The notes under the pieces are model-generated. The model worked only from the letters and a program-made list of their open reading frames with translations, searched no databases and was not told the DNA's origin. A stretch of DNA of 64,000 nucleotides, from assembly GCA_947095585.1 (NCBI GenBank), contig OX352763.1, positions 104,697,908-104,761,907 of the forward strand, written 5' to 3'. Source of the DNA: Nephrocerus scutellatus. Its lineage: Eukaryota; Arthropoda; Insecta; Diptera; Pipunculidae. Position numbers and translations under genes: made by a program. Shown here in pieces: positions 12,014 to 22,739 of the stretch. Each line of letters begins with the position of its first letter. Position 1 is the stretch's first letter.

Positions 12014-12893
12014 ATAAAAAAAAACAACCCATAAAAATTAAAATTTTTCATCTAAATTCTCTAATAGCAGAAATTGATATGGGAGCCCCTCGATCCTGGG
12101 CCATTTTTTTTTATTGTAGGAGAAAATCATCGAAACAAACATTTGACATCAGATGTTAAAATTGAAAAAGCTCAGATCATTTTATTCTGAGCACTTAGAG
12201 CACGCTCATACTCTGAGCAAATAAGAAACACGAACATTTATCTTGAGAACTCTTTGACTGCTCTGAACTAATTTATGAAAACGCCAAATGACAGAATATT
12301 GTGAAAACTTGTTGTTCTATCTGTAAGTTGATATCAGTAAATAAAAATGTAAGTTGAAGTAAGCATAAAACATGTATGTCTCGTTTCATTTGCTCGGTTC
12401 ATTTGTGCGTGCGCTAAGATTTCTCTCTCTCTCTCCACCACCAACAAAACCATGCAGCGCAGCCGACTGCGCAGCACACACCGCACAAAGTCCATAAAGG
12501 GCGACGAATATCTGATGCCAGTACAGATATTTAAAAAATGTATAAGGGCCTTGCGGCCGAACCCGGGACCCGATCACTACCAAATTTTCGAAAAAGTATT
12601 GTTTATTGGGTATACACATGTGTGTAAAATTTGAAGAAAATCGGGTAAATTTTTAAAAATTTTTGTTTGGGAGCCCCCCGACCCCGCAGCCCGAGGGGCC
12701 TCAAAATTTAATAGAAAGTGTTGTCTCCGGAAATACACATGTGTGCAAAATTTCAATAAAATCGGGCCATGGGAAGTGGGTTAAAAATTGATCGCAAGAA
12801 TCCACGACAGACGACCGACCGACGACCGACCGACAACCGACCGACGACCGACCGACGACCCACGGGCAAGTGAAGTTAATATAGAGAATTTAA
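12014..12893. mobile_element. 0.9-kb element with (GACC)n tract, copy 3
   Basis: Diverged third copy of the element nested in the LINEs, outside any LINE. It shares the left edge (ATAAAAAAAAACAACCC) and right edge (GAGAATTTAA). It lacks about 38 bp after TTGATATC and has a shorter GACC tract. Shared edges in an unrelated flank fix the ends of the element independently of the LINE copies. Confidence 0.83.
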
Positions 12894-13084
12894 AAAGAGA
12901 TGGAACCCGTCGAAGTACGACGGAGTGAGGATAGTTAAAGAAATACATAGTTTGTTTTTTTTTTATATTCCAAGTATAATAATCTGGATGAGAGTACAAA
13001 TTTTATAAGTAAAGAATGTGGGCTAAATAAGGTATATTAGTGACATTGGTCACATATCTTATTTATTATTTAACCCACCCTCAT

Positions 13085-14260
13085 TTGCTTAACGGCGGTC
13101 AGCCATCAGCAGAATAGGGGGGAAAACACAAAATGCATCAGAATTTCAACTACTTCTGACTGGTGGAAGCCTACACGTGATGGCCACCGGTCATTTACCT
13201 CCAATACAGGAAAAGCTCAATGAACGGGCTAGTCGGATCAAAATAAGAATAGAACCAACTGTTATCGGCTTTAAAGCAATAAATGAACGGCTATGCACCC
13301 TTCGGTGCGGGAAAGATTTAAAAACATAAGTCTCATAAACGGTCACGCACCTATAGAAGATTCCCCAAATTGTAAAAAAGTAGGGAACCAGTGTTCAGGC
13401 AGTACAATGGCAATCATAACTTACACTAGAACACTACTGACAATGGACAACGAGTCATAGAGATGGCAGCAAGCAATAATTTGGTCGTTGCGAGTATAAG
13501 GTTTGCACGTAAAAGCTACCTAGGTATCTCCTGATGGAGCAACTCGCAACCAGATAGACCACGTGTTGATAGACCGCCGGCCGGCACAACCCGAACCTTA
13601 TGGCGGTACGAACATACCGAGGTGCCAACGATGGATGCCATGGACCACTATCTTGTTGGTATGGTGCTCTGAGCGCGGATTGCATCATCACGAAAGACTG
13701 TGTCCGCGAATCAGATTCGAGTCAACACGGCTCTCCTTCGCAACGAAGAGACCAAAAACAAACACTGTCAAGCGAAAGGACTCGCGCTAAATGCAGGTAG
13801 AGTAAGTAGTAGGGCTGAGATGTCGGGCATAGAAAAGAAATGGACACGCCTTAAGAATACTGTCATTAGTACTGCTGACTCCATCTTAGGCAATAGTCGT
13901 AGAGATGAGAACGACTGGTTCGATGACGAATGTAAGCTAGCGACTGAACGTAAGAATGTTGCGTACCGAGCAATGCAACAATCTCATAGAAAACGGGCAC
14001 GCGTAGATGAATATAAAGAGCTCAAAAGATATGAAAAAAGAGTTCTCTGGCGAAAGAAATCAGCCTGGGAGAAGAATCACGTCCGCGAACTAGAACAGTA
14101 CAGAGAGCAAGGCCCGCACCAGGCGCGGAAGTTCTATCAAAGAATCCGTGGTATGACGCAATATACACCGCATTGCACATACTGCAAAGACAAAGAGGGT
14201 AATCTGATCGCCGATCTCAAAGGCATCTTAGAGCGATAGGAAGAGCCCTTTCATAAGTTG
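13085..14260 (+). pseudogene. RTE-type LINE remnant: 5' region, endonuclease and linker
   Basis: The left part (GCGGTCAGCCATCAGCAGAATAG at 13095) matches the 5' region of another copy on the minus strand near 55270, and joins directly to endonuclease sequence. From 13700 an open frame carries the linker between endonuclease and RT: EKKWTRLKNTVISTADSI, then [29 protein letters not shown]-like block [18 protein letters not shown] and [18 protein letters not shown]. The same linker occurs at 37550-37940 and on the minus strand at 44480-44900. It ends before the RT domain. Internal stops and deletions make it a pseudogene. Confidence 0.82.
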
Positions 14261-14449
14261 CTTAGTGATTTCTTGGCGTTCCCCGGAAGGTATCTTAATT
14301 CATTTGTCGTCACATGATTTTAGGGATATGTGTGTATTTTGGTTTGTGTCCAAAAATTCTTGAATTGCGCAACAATCTGTCTTATTGTTATATGGTTTTG
14401 GTTATTCTTTTATGACCGAAACGTCGCTTGAATACACTAATAGAACTGG

Positions 14450-14990
14450 TGAGTGGTCAGAAGATAGTTTCAAGCAGCAGGATTTTATTTAAAGTTTAGA
14501 GTGACAGATGTTTCTGTGACACAATAGTCTAGTAAGTCCGGATTTCTCTTTCGGTCAGTTGGCCAGTACTTGTTGTTGGCTTGAAGGACCCTTAAAAGAA
14601 TTTTGCTTTTCTTATCTTTTAGTGTTCAGCCTCACTCTTTTTTTGCTTAGCATTGAAGTCTCCTGCGAGTATAAATCGGGAAATCTGTGTTTTTATATAC
14701 TAGTATTGTTCTGTTAAGATGATGTGTTTAGGAGAACAATATATGGTCGAGACTAATAATGATCCTTCTTTGTCCTCTTTTTGTATTGTTGTGGATTGGA
14801 TTCTAATAAATTGTGTAGTCCGCAGGATGTTATGCTGTCAATGACAGAATTTAACGTGCTTAACATACGTTGTTCTTCTAGTTTCACTTGCTTTGAAGAG
14901 GGGCGTGCAGAAATCATATGAAAAACTAAGAATGCTGTCGTCAGCGAAAAAATGGATTGGATTAAAAGTCCTCATTATTAGGTATCATCC
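14450..14990 (-). pseudogene. Jockey-type LINE remnant: endonuclease block joined to an FADD block
   Basis: On the minus strand, RFILAGDFNAKQKKSE (GDFNA endonuclease block, about 14640-14690) is followed by YWPTDRKRNPDLLDYCV (the P..LD block). Upstream, at 14937-14948, the strand encodes F-A-D-D followed by S-I-L, the RT active site of the family also seen at 25470-25481. RT sequence upstream of endonuclease is the wrong order, so two fragments were joined or rearranged. Confidence 0.68.
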
Positions 14991-14994
14991 AGTT

Positions 14995-15665
14995 TAGGAT
15001 ACCTTAACTCTGGTCGTCATGATGTGGCCGTTCTTCCAGCGTAGGCTTGGCCTACCTAGCTTTCGTGTCCCATAAATCCTTTAGCAAAGAACTCTGCAAG
15101 GATCTATGTGTCCTGCCCACCTGAGCCTTTCGAGCTTAATTCTCATAAGGATGTCGATATCGCAGTAACGCTTCATTAGCCTTTGGAATCGTCTTTTCTA
15201 ACATATCCAACGCCAATAATTATCATCAAGACTTTCATCTCAAACGCAGCTAAGAAATCAGAATTCTTTTTGCTAAGCCCTGAAGTCTCGGATCCATATG
15301 TTAGTACTGGTAAGACAATTGGTGTACCCAATAGCATAGCTTATGGTTAAATTATTACATTTGTAAAGTTTGACATACTAAAGTAGGCTTTGTTCGCTTT
15401 CAAGCAAGCGTTAAACGATTTCACCTCACTTAACTATTACAATTGGGGACCAATTTCATGGCACCTGCTAGATCTGGATGAATCTTCCCGTACAGCTCTT
15501 GGGTTTCCACAAACCATGTCAAAATCGTTAGTGTAAGCCAGTATTTATGAATGATTTTATTGAGGATTTTTCCTCTCTCCGTTACATCGGAGTCACGGGT
15601 CACTTTCTCCAACGCCAGGTTGAAGAAGATGCATCCCATCACAATCGATCTCCTTGTCGGAGCTC
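14995..15665 (-). pseudogene. RTE-type LINE remnant: RT palm and C-terminal part
   Basis: The minus strand at 15430-15642 reads FFNLALEKVTRDSDVTERGK, the block just before the YADD site in this RTE family. At 15000-15420 it gives degenerate C-terminal sequence equivalent to 43447-43900 (YKT..PVL.YGSETW, RYCDIDIL.RIKLERLRWAGH-like). It carries several frameshifts and stops and is not functional. Confidence 0.7.
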
Positions 15666-16187
15666 GATATAGATTATGAATTGGCTCGATAGTGATCCGG
15701 ATATTTTTACTTGGCTTATAAAATTGGTCAAGGTCAACCTACATAGTCGTGTCACTGTCTTTAGAATGCCGAAAATCGAAAGCTACTAAATATTTAGAGA
15801 TAAGAGGTGACCATCGCTTTTCACCCATTTTACTTTCTTTTACATAGAAAAAGGAAGAATAGTAATCATGAAAATGTTCGAACCCAGGATTTTTGCAGAT
15901 TTACCCATTACCGTATCTCCTGAGTCAGAAAAAGCAGACAAGACTACAAGACTACAGCCCAGACGGCTGAACTTATCGGGATGAAAATTCATATTTAAGC
16001 TTCTTACAAAAATTCGGAGAAAAAGATAATTAGACGGAAATCTGACAACCGGAAGTGACTGTTTACTTAGACAGTTTTTCGAGTTTTTCCATATAACTCA
16101 AAAAGTATAGCACTTAGGAGAAATCTGTTAAGTGCAAAAGAAATTTAAACAAAAAACAACAAAAAAATTTAAAAAAAATGTAATATA
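15666..16187. other. AT-rich DNA, nothing recognised
   Basis: No motif or open frame that can be supported. Confidence 0.5.
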
Positions 16188-17151
16188 GGGGGGACCGGGG
16201 ATAGTAGACTCAAAATGTACTTATCTGTTTTTTTTAAAGCTAAGAAAGATATCAAAACGAATCAAATGCCTTTTTATAAAACATCTTTTTCACTTTATAA
16301 AAAAAACATGTCTTCTTAAACTAGCTAATTTTAAGACTTAAGATTTAAAGAAAATAATTTTACACAACGACCTCAAATGAGTCAAATAACCCCAGAACCG
16401 GGGTAAGTTGGCTAAGGGTATGGGGTCAGTTGACTCTATTCTTATTTTCACCTTTTTGATAATAAAACTATAAAAAATAGAATAACAAATCAATTTTATT
16501 TGAAACAAAAACTAGAAATAAAGAGTTTCAAGAGAGCTCAGCAATAGGGGTGGAAGGATGTTCCAACTTTTTCTGCTTAAATTTTTTAACATATCTTTGC
16601 ATGGTTTTGTAAGGAATCCCATGGTCGTGAGCAACAGAACGTATACTTTTTTCTTTTCCAAGTATAAGCTGGCATGCACGCTCCAAAACAGTTTGTTCGG
16701 TTGCGCCTCTTGCGGTTTTCCTAACATATGTTCTTATTTTCCTAGAGTCAACTTATCCCAAAAAAAAAGTCAACTCACCCCGATCGGCCTGTCGGCACTC
16801 AATGATTTTTTTTTTCGGTAGTAGGAAATAAAAACAACAAAAAGCTACCAACTGTGATGATCACGAATATGCACTCGCTCTCTATCCTAAAAAAAATTTG
16901 ACATAAACACAAAAACCTCTGCCGAAAAAAGAAAACGAAAAGAAAACCAAAAAATTACTCACGAAGGCAAAAATCTGTTTTTTCGCAATAAATCTCGAAA
17001 GACGTCTGACTCTGACGAAAGACAATGGGAGACTAAGCAGGTAGCTGTGCTCGATGTAACAACAAGAACTAACATGAAAGAAATTGTTTTGTTTTTAAGT
17101 TATTGGCGGTGAGTCTACTTGCCCCTTGGGCCAACTATCCCCGGTCTCCCC
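16188..17151. mobile_element. Pogo-like deletion derivative (MITE-like) with TA target site
   Basis: Inverted ends GGGGGGACCGGGGATAGT (left) and, read inward from the right, GGGGAGACCGGGGATAGT differ by one base over 18 and continue with weaker similarity. Both are flanked by TA (16186-16187 and 17152-17153), the target site of Tc1/mariner/pogo elements. The 964-bp body contains a fragment of transposase (16525-16745) and several copies of a GTTGACTC-like motif near both ends. It lacks a catalytic DDE domain, so it could only move with transposase supplied in trans. Confidence 0.85.
16525..16745 (-). pseudogene. Psq-type HTH transposase N-terminus (pogo-like fragment)
   Basis: The minus strand encodes about 70 residues ending at a TGA (stop bases 16525-16527), including RKTARGATEQTVLERACQL, GKEKSIRSVAHDHGIPYKTM and QRYVKKF. 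This is the pipsqueak-type helix-turn-helix DNA-binding domain found at the N-terminus of pogo/Tigger/jerky-like transposases. Polar conserved residues and the IRSVA..HGIP..T turn are present. There is no ATG immediately upstream and the rest of the transposase is missing. It sits inside the TIR element 16188-17151, which fits a deletion derivative. Confidence 0.8.
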
Positions 17152-17184
17152 TACATTTACTGAAGATTCCGGTCCCGTCCGTAA

Positions 17185-17731
17185 GGCTAATGCCACACGA
17201 GCTGCAAAAAGGTCGCGCGGCAAATTGTCCGCGCGCCCGGAGAAAATTTCGTTGTTGTCACACGAGCTGCATTTTGACCGCGCGACAGCATATTTTGCTG
17301 ATCATGCTTGTTGGTTTAGTTTGGTTATTCAAGATGAATACAGTTCAAAATAATGTTTTATTTTTATATTTGTTGCAAAAAGAAAGAAAGAATCAATACG
17401 ATCCATGATTTCCTTTCCTAAATTCATTAATTTAATTTATGTATTGCAACCGGGAAATTTAAAAATGCATTTAGACTCACCTTGCCTTACAAAAGTTTAA
17501 TTTTAAATGACGCACTCCACGCACTCGGACGCTCGTGTGTTCATTCTGATATATAATAGTACCCTTCATGACGCACTACGATGCCTTTGAAAAATTAAAT
17601 TTTAAATGACGCACTCCACGCACTCGGACGCTCGTGTGTTCATTCTGATATATAATAGTACCCCTCATGACGCACTACGGTTCGCGCGACCAAATGGGAG
17701 CGCGCCAAAAGGAGCTCGTGTGTCATTAGCC
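17185..17731. mobile_element. PIF/Harbinger-like MITE with TAA target duplication
   Basis: Ends are GGCTAATGCCACACGAGCT on the left and, inverted, GGCTAATGACACACGAGCT on the right (18 of 19 match), with GC-rich TCGCGCG motifs just inside both. The element is flanked by TAA at 17182-17184 and 17732-17734. A 3-bp TAA/TTA duplication and short inverted ends starting GG fit PIF/Harbinger non-autonomous elements. It is 547 bp with no coding capacity, and starts 34 bp after the pogo-like element. Confidence 0.8.
17491..17684. repeat. 99-bp tandem duplication inside the Harbinger-like MITE
   Basis: Two units of period 99 bp (TTTTAAATGACGCACTCCAC starts at 17501 and 17600) are nearly identical for about 85 bp, including GCACTCGGACGCTCGTGTG and ATATATAATAGTACCC. 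Confidence 0.85.
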
Positions 17732-17734
17732 TAA

Positions 17735-19129
17735 AAGTTGTTGTGTTGTGCCCACACCTCCATTTTTATTTCGGCAACTCGAAGTAATATTAGGATTTTA
17801 CGTAAGTGATTATGCAAAATATGGGCAAAATAAATAAATATTTTTATGAATTTTCTATCTTGAGACTTTGGTTGTAGCTTCTTAATGGGAAAACTGGAAA
17901 AATAGGTATATATTTTATATAAAAAAAATATGTAGTTTTTGTTGTTGTTTTTATTTATTGTTTATTTCATTAATCAGCACAGGTTTGTTGCTTACTTATT
18001 AATTATTATTTGGAATGTACATACACAAATATTTGGTTTGCTTTTGCTGTTGCTGTCGATTTACTTCTGCATCATCTTCAGCTTTTTATGAATGTTACAT
18101 TAATGTAATATATAAAATAATAATAATAATTATAATATTAAATACCACAAAACAAATTATAGTTTGTATTTGTTTTATTTATTTGATTTTAAATATTACA
18201 CTATATACTTTGTGTTTCAAGAAAGCAATGCATTAATTTTTTGTTGTTGTTGTTGTTGTTTATAATTTAACTTCTAAATATAAATTGCAAAATACATTTA
18301 TACTTAGTTTAGTTTCTTGTTTTATATTATTTATTGTATGCTTTGTTTGCTTTTTATCGATCTGTTTTTATTGCTTATTTATTTAAATTTATATCTTCAA
18401 TGGCGTGAATTACTTTTTTATGTAAGAATTAAACTATTTATGTTTAATTTTAAACAAGAAGAATAACATGCATCTGTTGTTGTTTTAAAAATGTGTTCTT
18501 GTTTACTGGATTTTGTCATCACGTTTTAATAAAATTGAACAAAATTCTGCAAAGCTTTAGAAATTAAAAAAGAAATGACTTAAGGAGAAATTTGATTTGG
18601 ATTAACAGATTAAATTTTTTTCGTATTTAAAAAAAACCAACTAATATGTCAGACCTATTTTGCCACCACAAATAAAAAGGTCTTTGGTCTACAGGCAAGC
18701 AATTCGGTAAAAGAGTATGATTTTGGGAACTATTCGGAATATCTGACATCCTGCACAGTAATAACATTTGCATTCAGTTGGGCAACTTTATTAGCTATCT
18801 GTCAGCGCAGGAATTATAACTGTCATAGTCAACTAACAAAGCAAAGAGAGATAATGTTAGTCTACATAAATCTGAGAAATTCTCTGAGTCTTCAGTGAGG
18901 AATTGTAACCCATTTAATGAGATGAATGAGAATATGAAGGGATCATTACATCACTCAGACAGCTACACAATAATCTAACAACTTTGGTATTTCCCTGACT
19001 GAAATTAAATGTTTGTCTCATGCAATCTGTCAGAGTATTATTTTTTTTTTTCGTTAAGTATTTTGACAGTTGCAATTCCCAATGTTGCAGCTGTCAACCA
19101 ATTCAAAAATGGTGGAACATTGGTTTGAT
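17735..19129. other. AT-rich intergenic DNA
   Basis: A- and T-rich sequence with TTG(n) and ATA(n) runs (for example 18241-18260). Open frames here are low-complexity and unsupported. Confidence 0.5.
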
Positions 19130-19240
19130 TAATGTCAAACCGAACACTTTAACCGGTTGATCAAACTTATCGCCACTATCAACACTTCCAGAAGTGCAGA
19201 TTTGGCTTAGCACAAAATAAACCAAATCATCAGCAAATTT
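19130..19240 (-). pseudogene. LINE reverse transcriptase scrap with FADD
   Basis: The minus strand at 19226-19237 encodes F-A-D-D in the context KFADDLVYFV, the RT catalytic loop with hydrophobic residues on both sides as in R1/LOA-type LINEs. Little else can be aligned by eye, so this is a tentative call. Confidence 0.42.
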
Positions 19241-19559
19241 AAACGTTCGATGGAGAAGCACGAACTTTAGCTGGCAGTCTCAAACATTAAGATCGAAACG
19301 CTCACTATGAAAATTGAACCACAGGAGATCCAAACTAGCCGCTAGCTAAATTATTTACAATAACACTTCCGAAGTGTATGTGACTAGACGACACAACCAC
19401 GGGCAATATTGAAGCCCAAGCTAAAGTTGAAAAACGACTGCTTATACTGAACGTGGGGAATATTTCTATACGGCACCGATGCTCTTAAGGAAAATAAGTA
19501 CAGTAAATGCATGGATTCTTTACAGATCTTTTTTTTCAGAGGATAAAGAGTGTAACTTC

Positions 19560-20320
19560 CGCTTAAGATCGATGAACTTATTATTGTACCGGTCGATTTG
19601 GTAGGCAGAGAGGCAGCTACGCGATATATTCTGACAGGATATTGGACGATACACAAATCGCTGAAGAATATCGAATCTTGGTTACACCATACTACGCTTG
19701 GCCACTCCAATGCAGAATGAAGAAGTTGTTACATACCGAAAACTGAAACCCTACAATTCTTAACTGACTGCTTCCAGCTAGACGATAGAGAAGAGGCTGG
19801 AGTCATTCCACATTCACTGTGTCACAGTGAAGTTGAAGTTTCTCGTCACCTTCTAGACTATTGTAGCGTGTACCAAAGTGAGGTGATAGCTCATTAAGGA
19901 GGTACTGACTTTGTTATTACAATTGAAATTATAATTATATTATAAAGATATTCAACCGGCAATCACGTCGCTGTTATCAGTTTCACTAAAGTCTGTCTTT
20001 ATTCTCTAAACGAGATGAGTGCAAATGAGATTTGGACAAACACCATCGCATGTAGCATAGTAAGACAAGTTTGACAATAGCTGGACCATAGTGCGTTAAT
20101 TTCCCTGCACAGACGAGAGTTGATTTGCTTAGCGGTCCTAGGGATAAAGGACACTGTTTGGGGAACATGCAAGAAGACTTAGCCTAGAATTTGATGACTT
20201 CTGTAAAAGTTGTAAGGTCATGGAGGAGGAGACCATATTTCATTTTCTCTGCTGCTGTCTGGTATTAGCACAACCTCTCAAATCTTGAAAACAGTAAATT
20301 GCGAGTCAATTTACGCTTCA
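19560..20320 (+). pseudogene. LINE RNase H / C-terminal zinc-knuckle remnant
   Basis: Plus-strand frames with stops. At about 20190-20280 they read EFDDFCKSCKVMEEETIFHF and LCCCLVLAQPL, the CCHC-like (FC..C...EEET..H.LC.CP.L) C-terminus of LINEs that carry RNase H (I/R1-type). The same block is at 30665-30760 and 63940-64000. Upstream sequence is too broken to define RNase H residues. Confidence 0.6.
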
Positions 20321-20646
20321 TAAAAAGCTCCAAATCGGTTATTTAAAGGGGAAAAGGCACAAGATCTTGTCACAATGGACCGGAAAATGCCACGCTAGCT
20401 AACTTAACCAAGATCAAAAGCTTATGCACGATCTTAAATCTTTGCCATCTAGCAGGGGCGGTAAGAGGCCGACACCAAGGGACCTTATCCTGCAAGCACT
20501 GTCATATACCGATAAACTTCTGTATCTGTCAGTTTCTGGCAGGATATGATGTTTATAATTAGCTCGACGATACTGATCACATTTTATTTGAGTGCAACTT
20601 GTTTGGAATGAATGATGTGAATAATATGGCGAAGCAATGCGATCAG

Positions 20647-21125
20647 CTTAAACACCAAGCTGCGACTGTTCCGTTCAAATGTTGAATATGTGCTGTTGTA
20701 TGGGTGCAGCACTTGGAAGGTGACCGCTACTATCACAAAAAGATTACAAACGTTCGTAAATAGGTGCCTACGCAACGTCTTAAGGGTTTTCTGGCCTAAC
20801 CGTATCTCTAACGAACATTTTTACCAGCGGACGGATCAGGAACCAATGGGCACAACCATCCAACGACGGAAGTGGCAGTGGATTGGTCATACACTCCGAA
20901 AAGGCGACAGTTCAATAGCAAACTACGCAATGCAATTGAATCCGTTATCTCAGGATGGTATAAGAACGGGTCGTCTGAGAAATATATAGCGCAGAACAGT
21001 TGAGGAGGAGTCACGGCAATTGCGGAAGAGTTGGAGAGAGCTGAAGCTCATTGCCAGGAACCGCGCGCGATGGCACGTAGGCATAGTAGTGGCCCTAGGA
21101 CCCACAAGGCGGTATAGGACATAAC
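20647..21125 (+). pseudogene. LINE C-terminal domain remnant
   Basis: An open stretch reads LLYGCSTWKVTATITKRLQT, FVNRCLRNVLRVFWPNRISN and RRKWQWIGHTLRKGDSSIA, followed after a stop by EEESRQLRKSWRELKLIARN and RARWH. This is the conserved region after the RT of many LINEs (LLYG.ETW..., RRW.WIGH.LRK). It ends in a run of TAAC units at 21130-21150 that looks like the element's 3' tail. RT and endonuclease are absent: a 5'-truncated dead copy. Confidence 0.82.
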
Positions 21126-21150
21126 TAAATCTAACTAACTAACTTGTTTG

Positions 21151-22589
21151 GCAATGAAAGAGAAGGTCTCACTGTATTAGTCGCCTGGAGGATGCCATGT
21201 TATAATCAAAATGTCAAGATAGAACTCGCACTAGACGTAATCCAACAGCGGTTTTGGTCTGGATCTCAGTGATGGACAGGGGTAATTTGGTTGCTTATTG
21301 TGGGGTCGCTTTCCTTTTGAAGGTTCTTTTTTTATCGCCCTTCCATTTCGCTTTGTATTTTCACTCTCCAGTGAATTTCAGCAACCAACAGTCGGAGGAC
21401 GAAACGACTCTACTTGAAGTAGGCGACAGCTTTCAAGTTTTATTTTACAAATGCAATGTAGATTTGGACAGTTTCACTTAACCTGCTCACATATTTCATA
21501 AAACATTAGATATGCATTTTAAAATTTAAAAAAAAATTAATAAAAAAAAATTTGTTTTATGAATTGCCAAACTTTTAATGTAATATTGTTTATAAGCATT
21601 ATTTGTTTAGGGTAATTATTGTTGTGTTTTCTTGTCATATTAGCATTATAATTTAATTTCATTATTTTCTTTTTTCTTCTTCTTCTTCTTTATTTCTTTA
21701 TAAAATATATTGTGCTAAACTATATAATAAACGCTCTTATTACTTCTTATTGTATTAAGCTTATTTATTTTTTTTAAAAAGAGGACGAATTGATTCTTCA
21801 ATATGATTATTATTTTTTATGAGTTTGTTTGTTTGTTTTTTTGTTTTTATTTTGTTTTATTTGTTTCCGTTTTTTTTTTTCTTTCTTTTCTTTCACATTT
21901 TCACTTTGCTTATTTTTCTTTCTTGTTCTTATATTTTATTTAATATTTTGTATATTATTTACGAAAAGAAAAACCTTTTTTTTGTTTACTTCTCGATTTA
22001 CTTTTTTAAAAATTATTATTAATTTATTTGATTTTTGAAAACACCAAATTAATTATATATCTTCCTTTCCTTTAATATTTAGTTTTCTATGCAGAATTTA
22101 TTTTTTTGTATTAAGCAATTAAAAAAAAACCTTTCTCTATTGAAAAAATTATACAAAATTATATTACACTTTAATTAAAGATCTATACATCTCTAACGTT
22201 TCCATATTCGGAATTGTCGTCTTACATTTTTGAAAGTAAATACAGAGTTTTTGTAATGTTGTTGTTCTTTTGTGATTAGGTATTAATTTTTTTATTAAGC
22301 AGTCACGTATCCAAATATAGAATGTTGTTTGAATGTCGAGAAGAAAAAGCTTTGGGCTGCTAGCTTTAACCCTAATCACCAAGCATTTGTAAATTGGCTA
22401 TTTGGAAATCGAAATTAAACCGAAAGACCGCACCCTGATCAACAAAAGTCAAGCGGCAGGAGCCCGTGGATAATTCCTATGATCTGATCTCTAAAACGCT
22501 TCTTATGACAGCCTAATGCAATCCGAAATGCCCGACTAGATAGGACTTATCGGATATGCGTATGATGTCATGGTACTAAAACGCTTGAT
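21151..22589. other. AT-rich DNA
   Basis: From 21480 to 22160 very AT-rich with pyrimidine runs such as 21669-21700 and 21860-21930. The small frames here are low-complexity. No gene or repeat family recognised. Confidence 0.5.
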
Positions 22590-22640
22590 CATTATGGTTG
22601 GCTCTACAACCGTGGTCCGGTCATAGCTTGCCACAGCTGA
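22590..22640 (-). mobile_element. RTE-type LINE 3'-end scrap
   Basis: TTGGCTCTACAACCGTGGTCCGG is the reverse complement of the 3'-terminal sequence of the RTE family seen at 39060-39100 (plus) and at 43330-43360 (minus). Confidence 0.6.
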
Positions 22641-22739
22641 AGCTCAGTAAGAAGTGGTAATGATGGAGGATTATCAGTAGCCTTGAACAAAAACCAGACT
22701 ATCCAACCGATGAAGCAGACGAGAAGATTCTCAGGATAA

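Noticed and set aside
21819..22038. Phe/Leu-rich open frames
   Set aside because: Pyrimidine-rich low-complexity DNA; no conserved residues.
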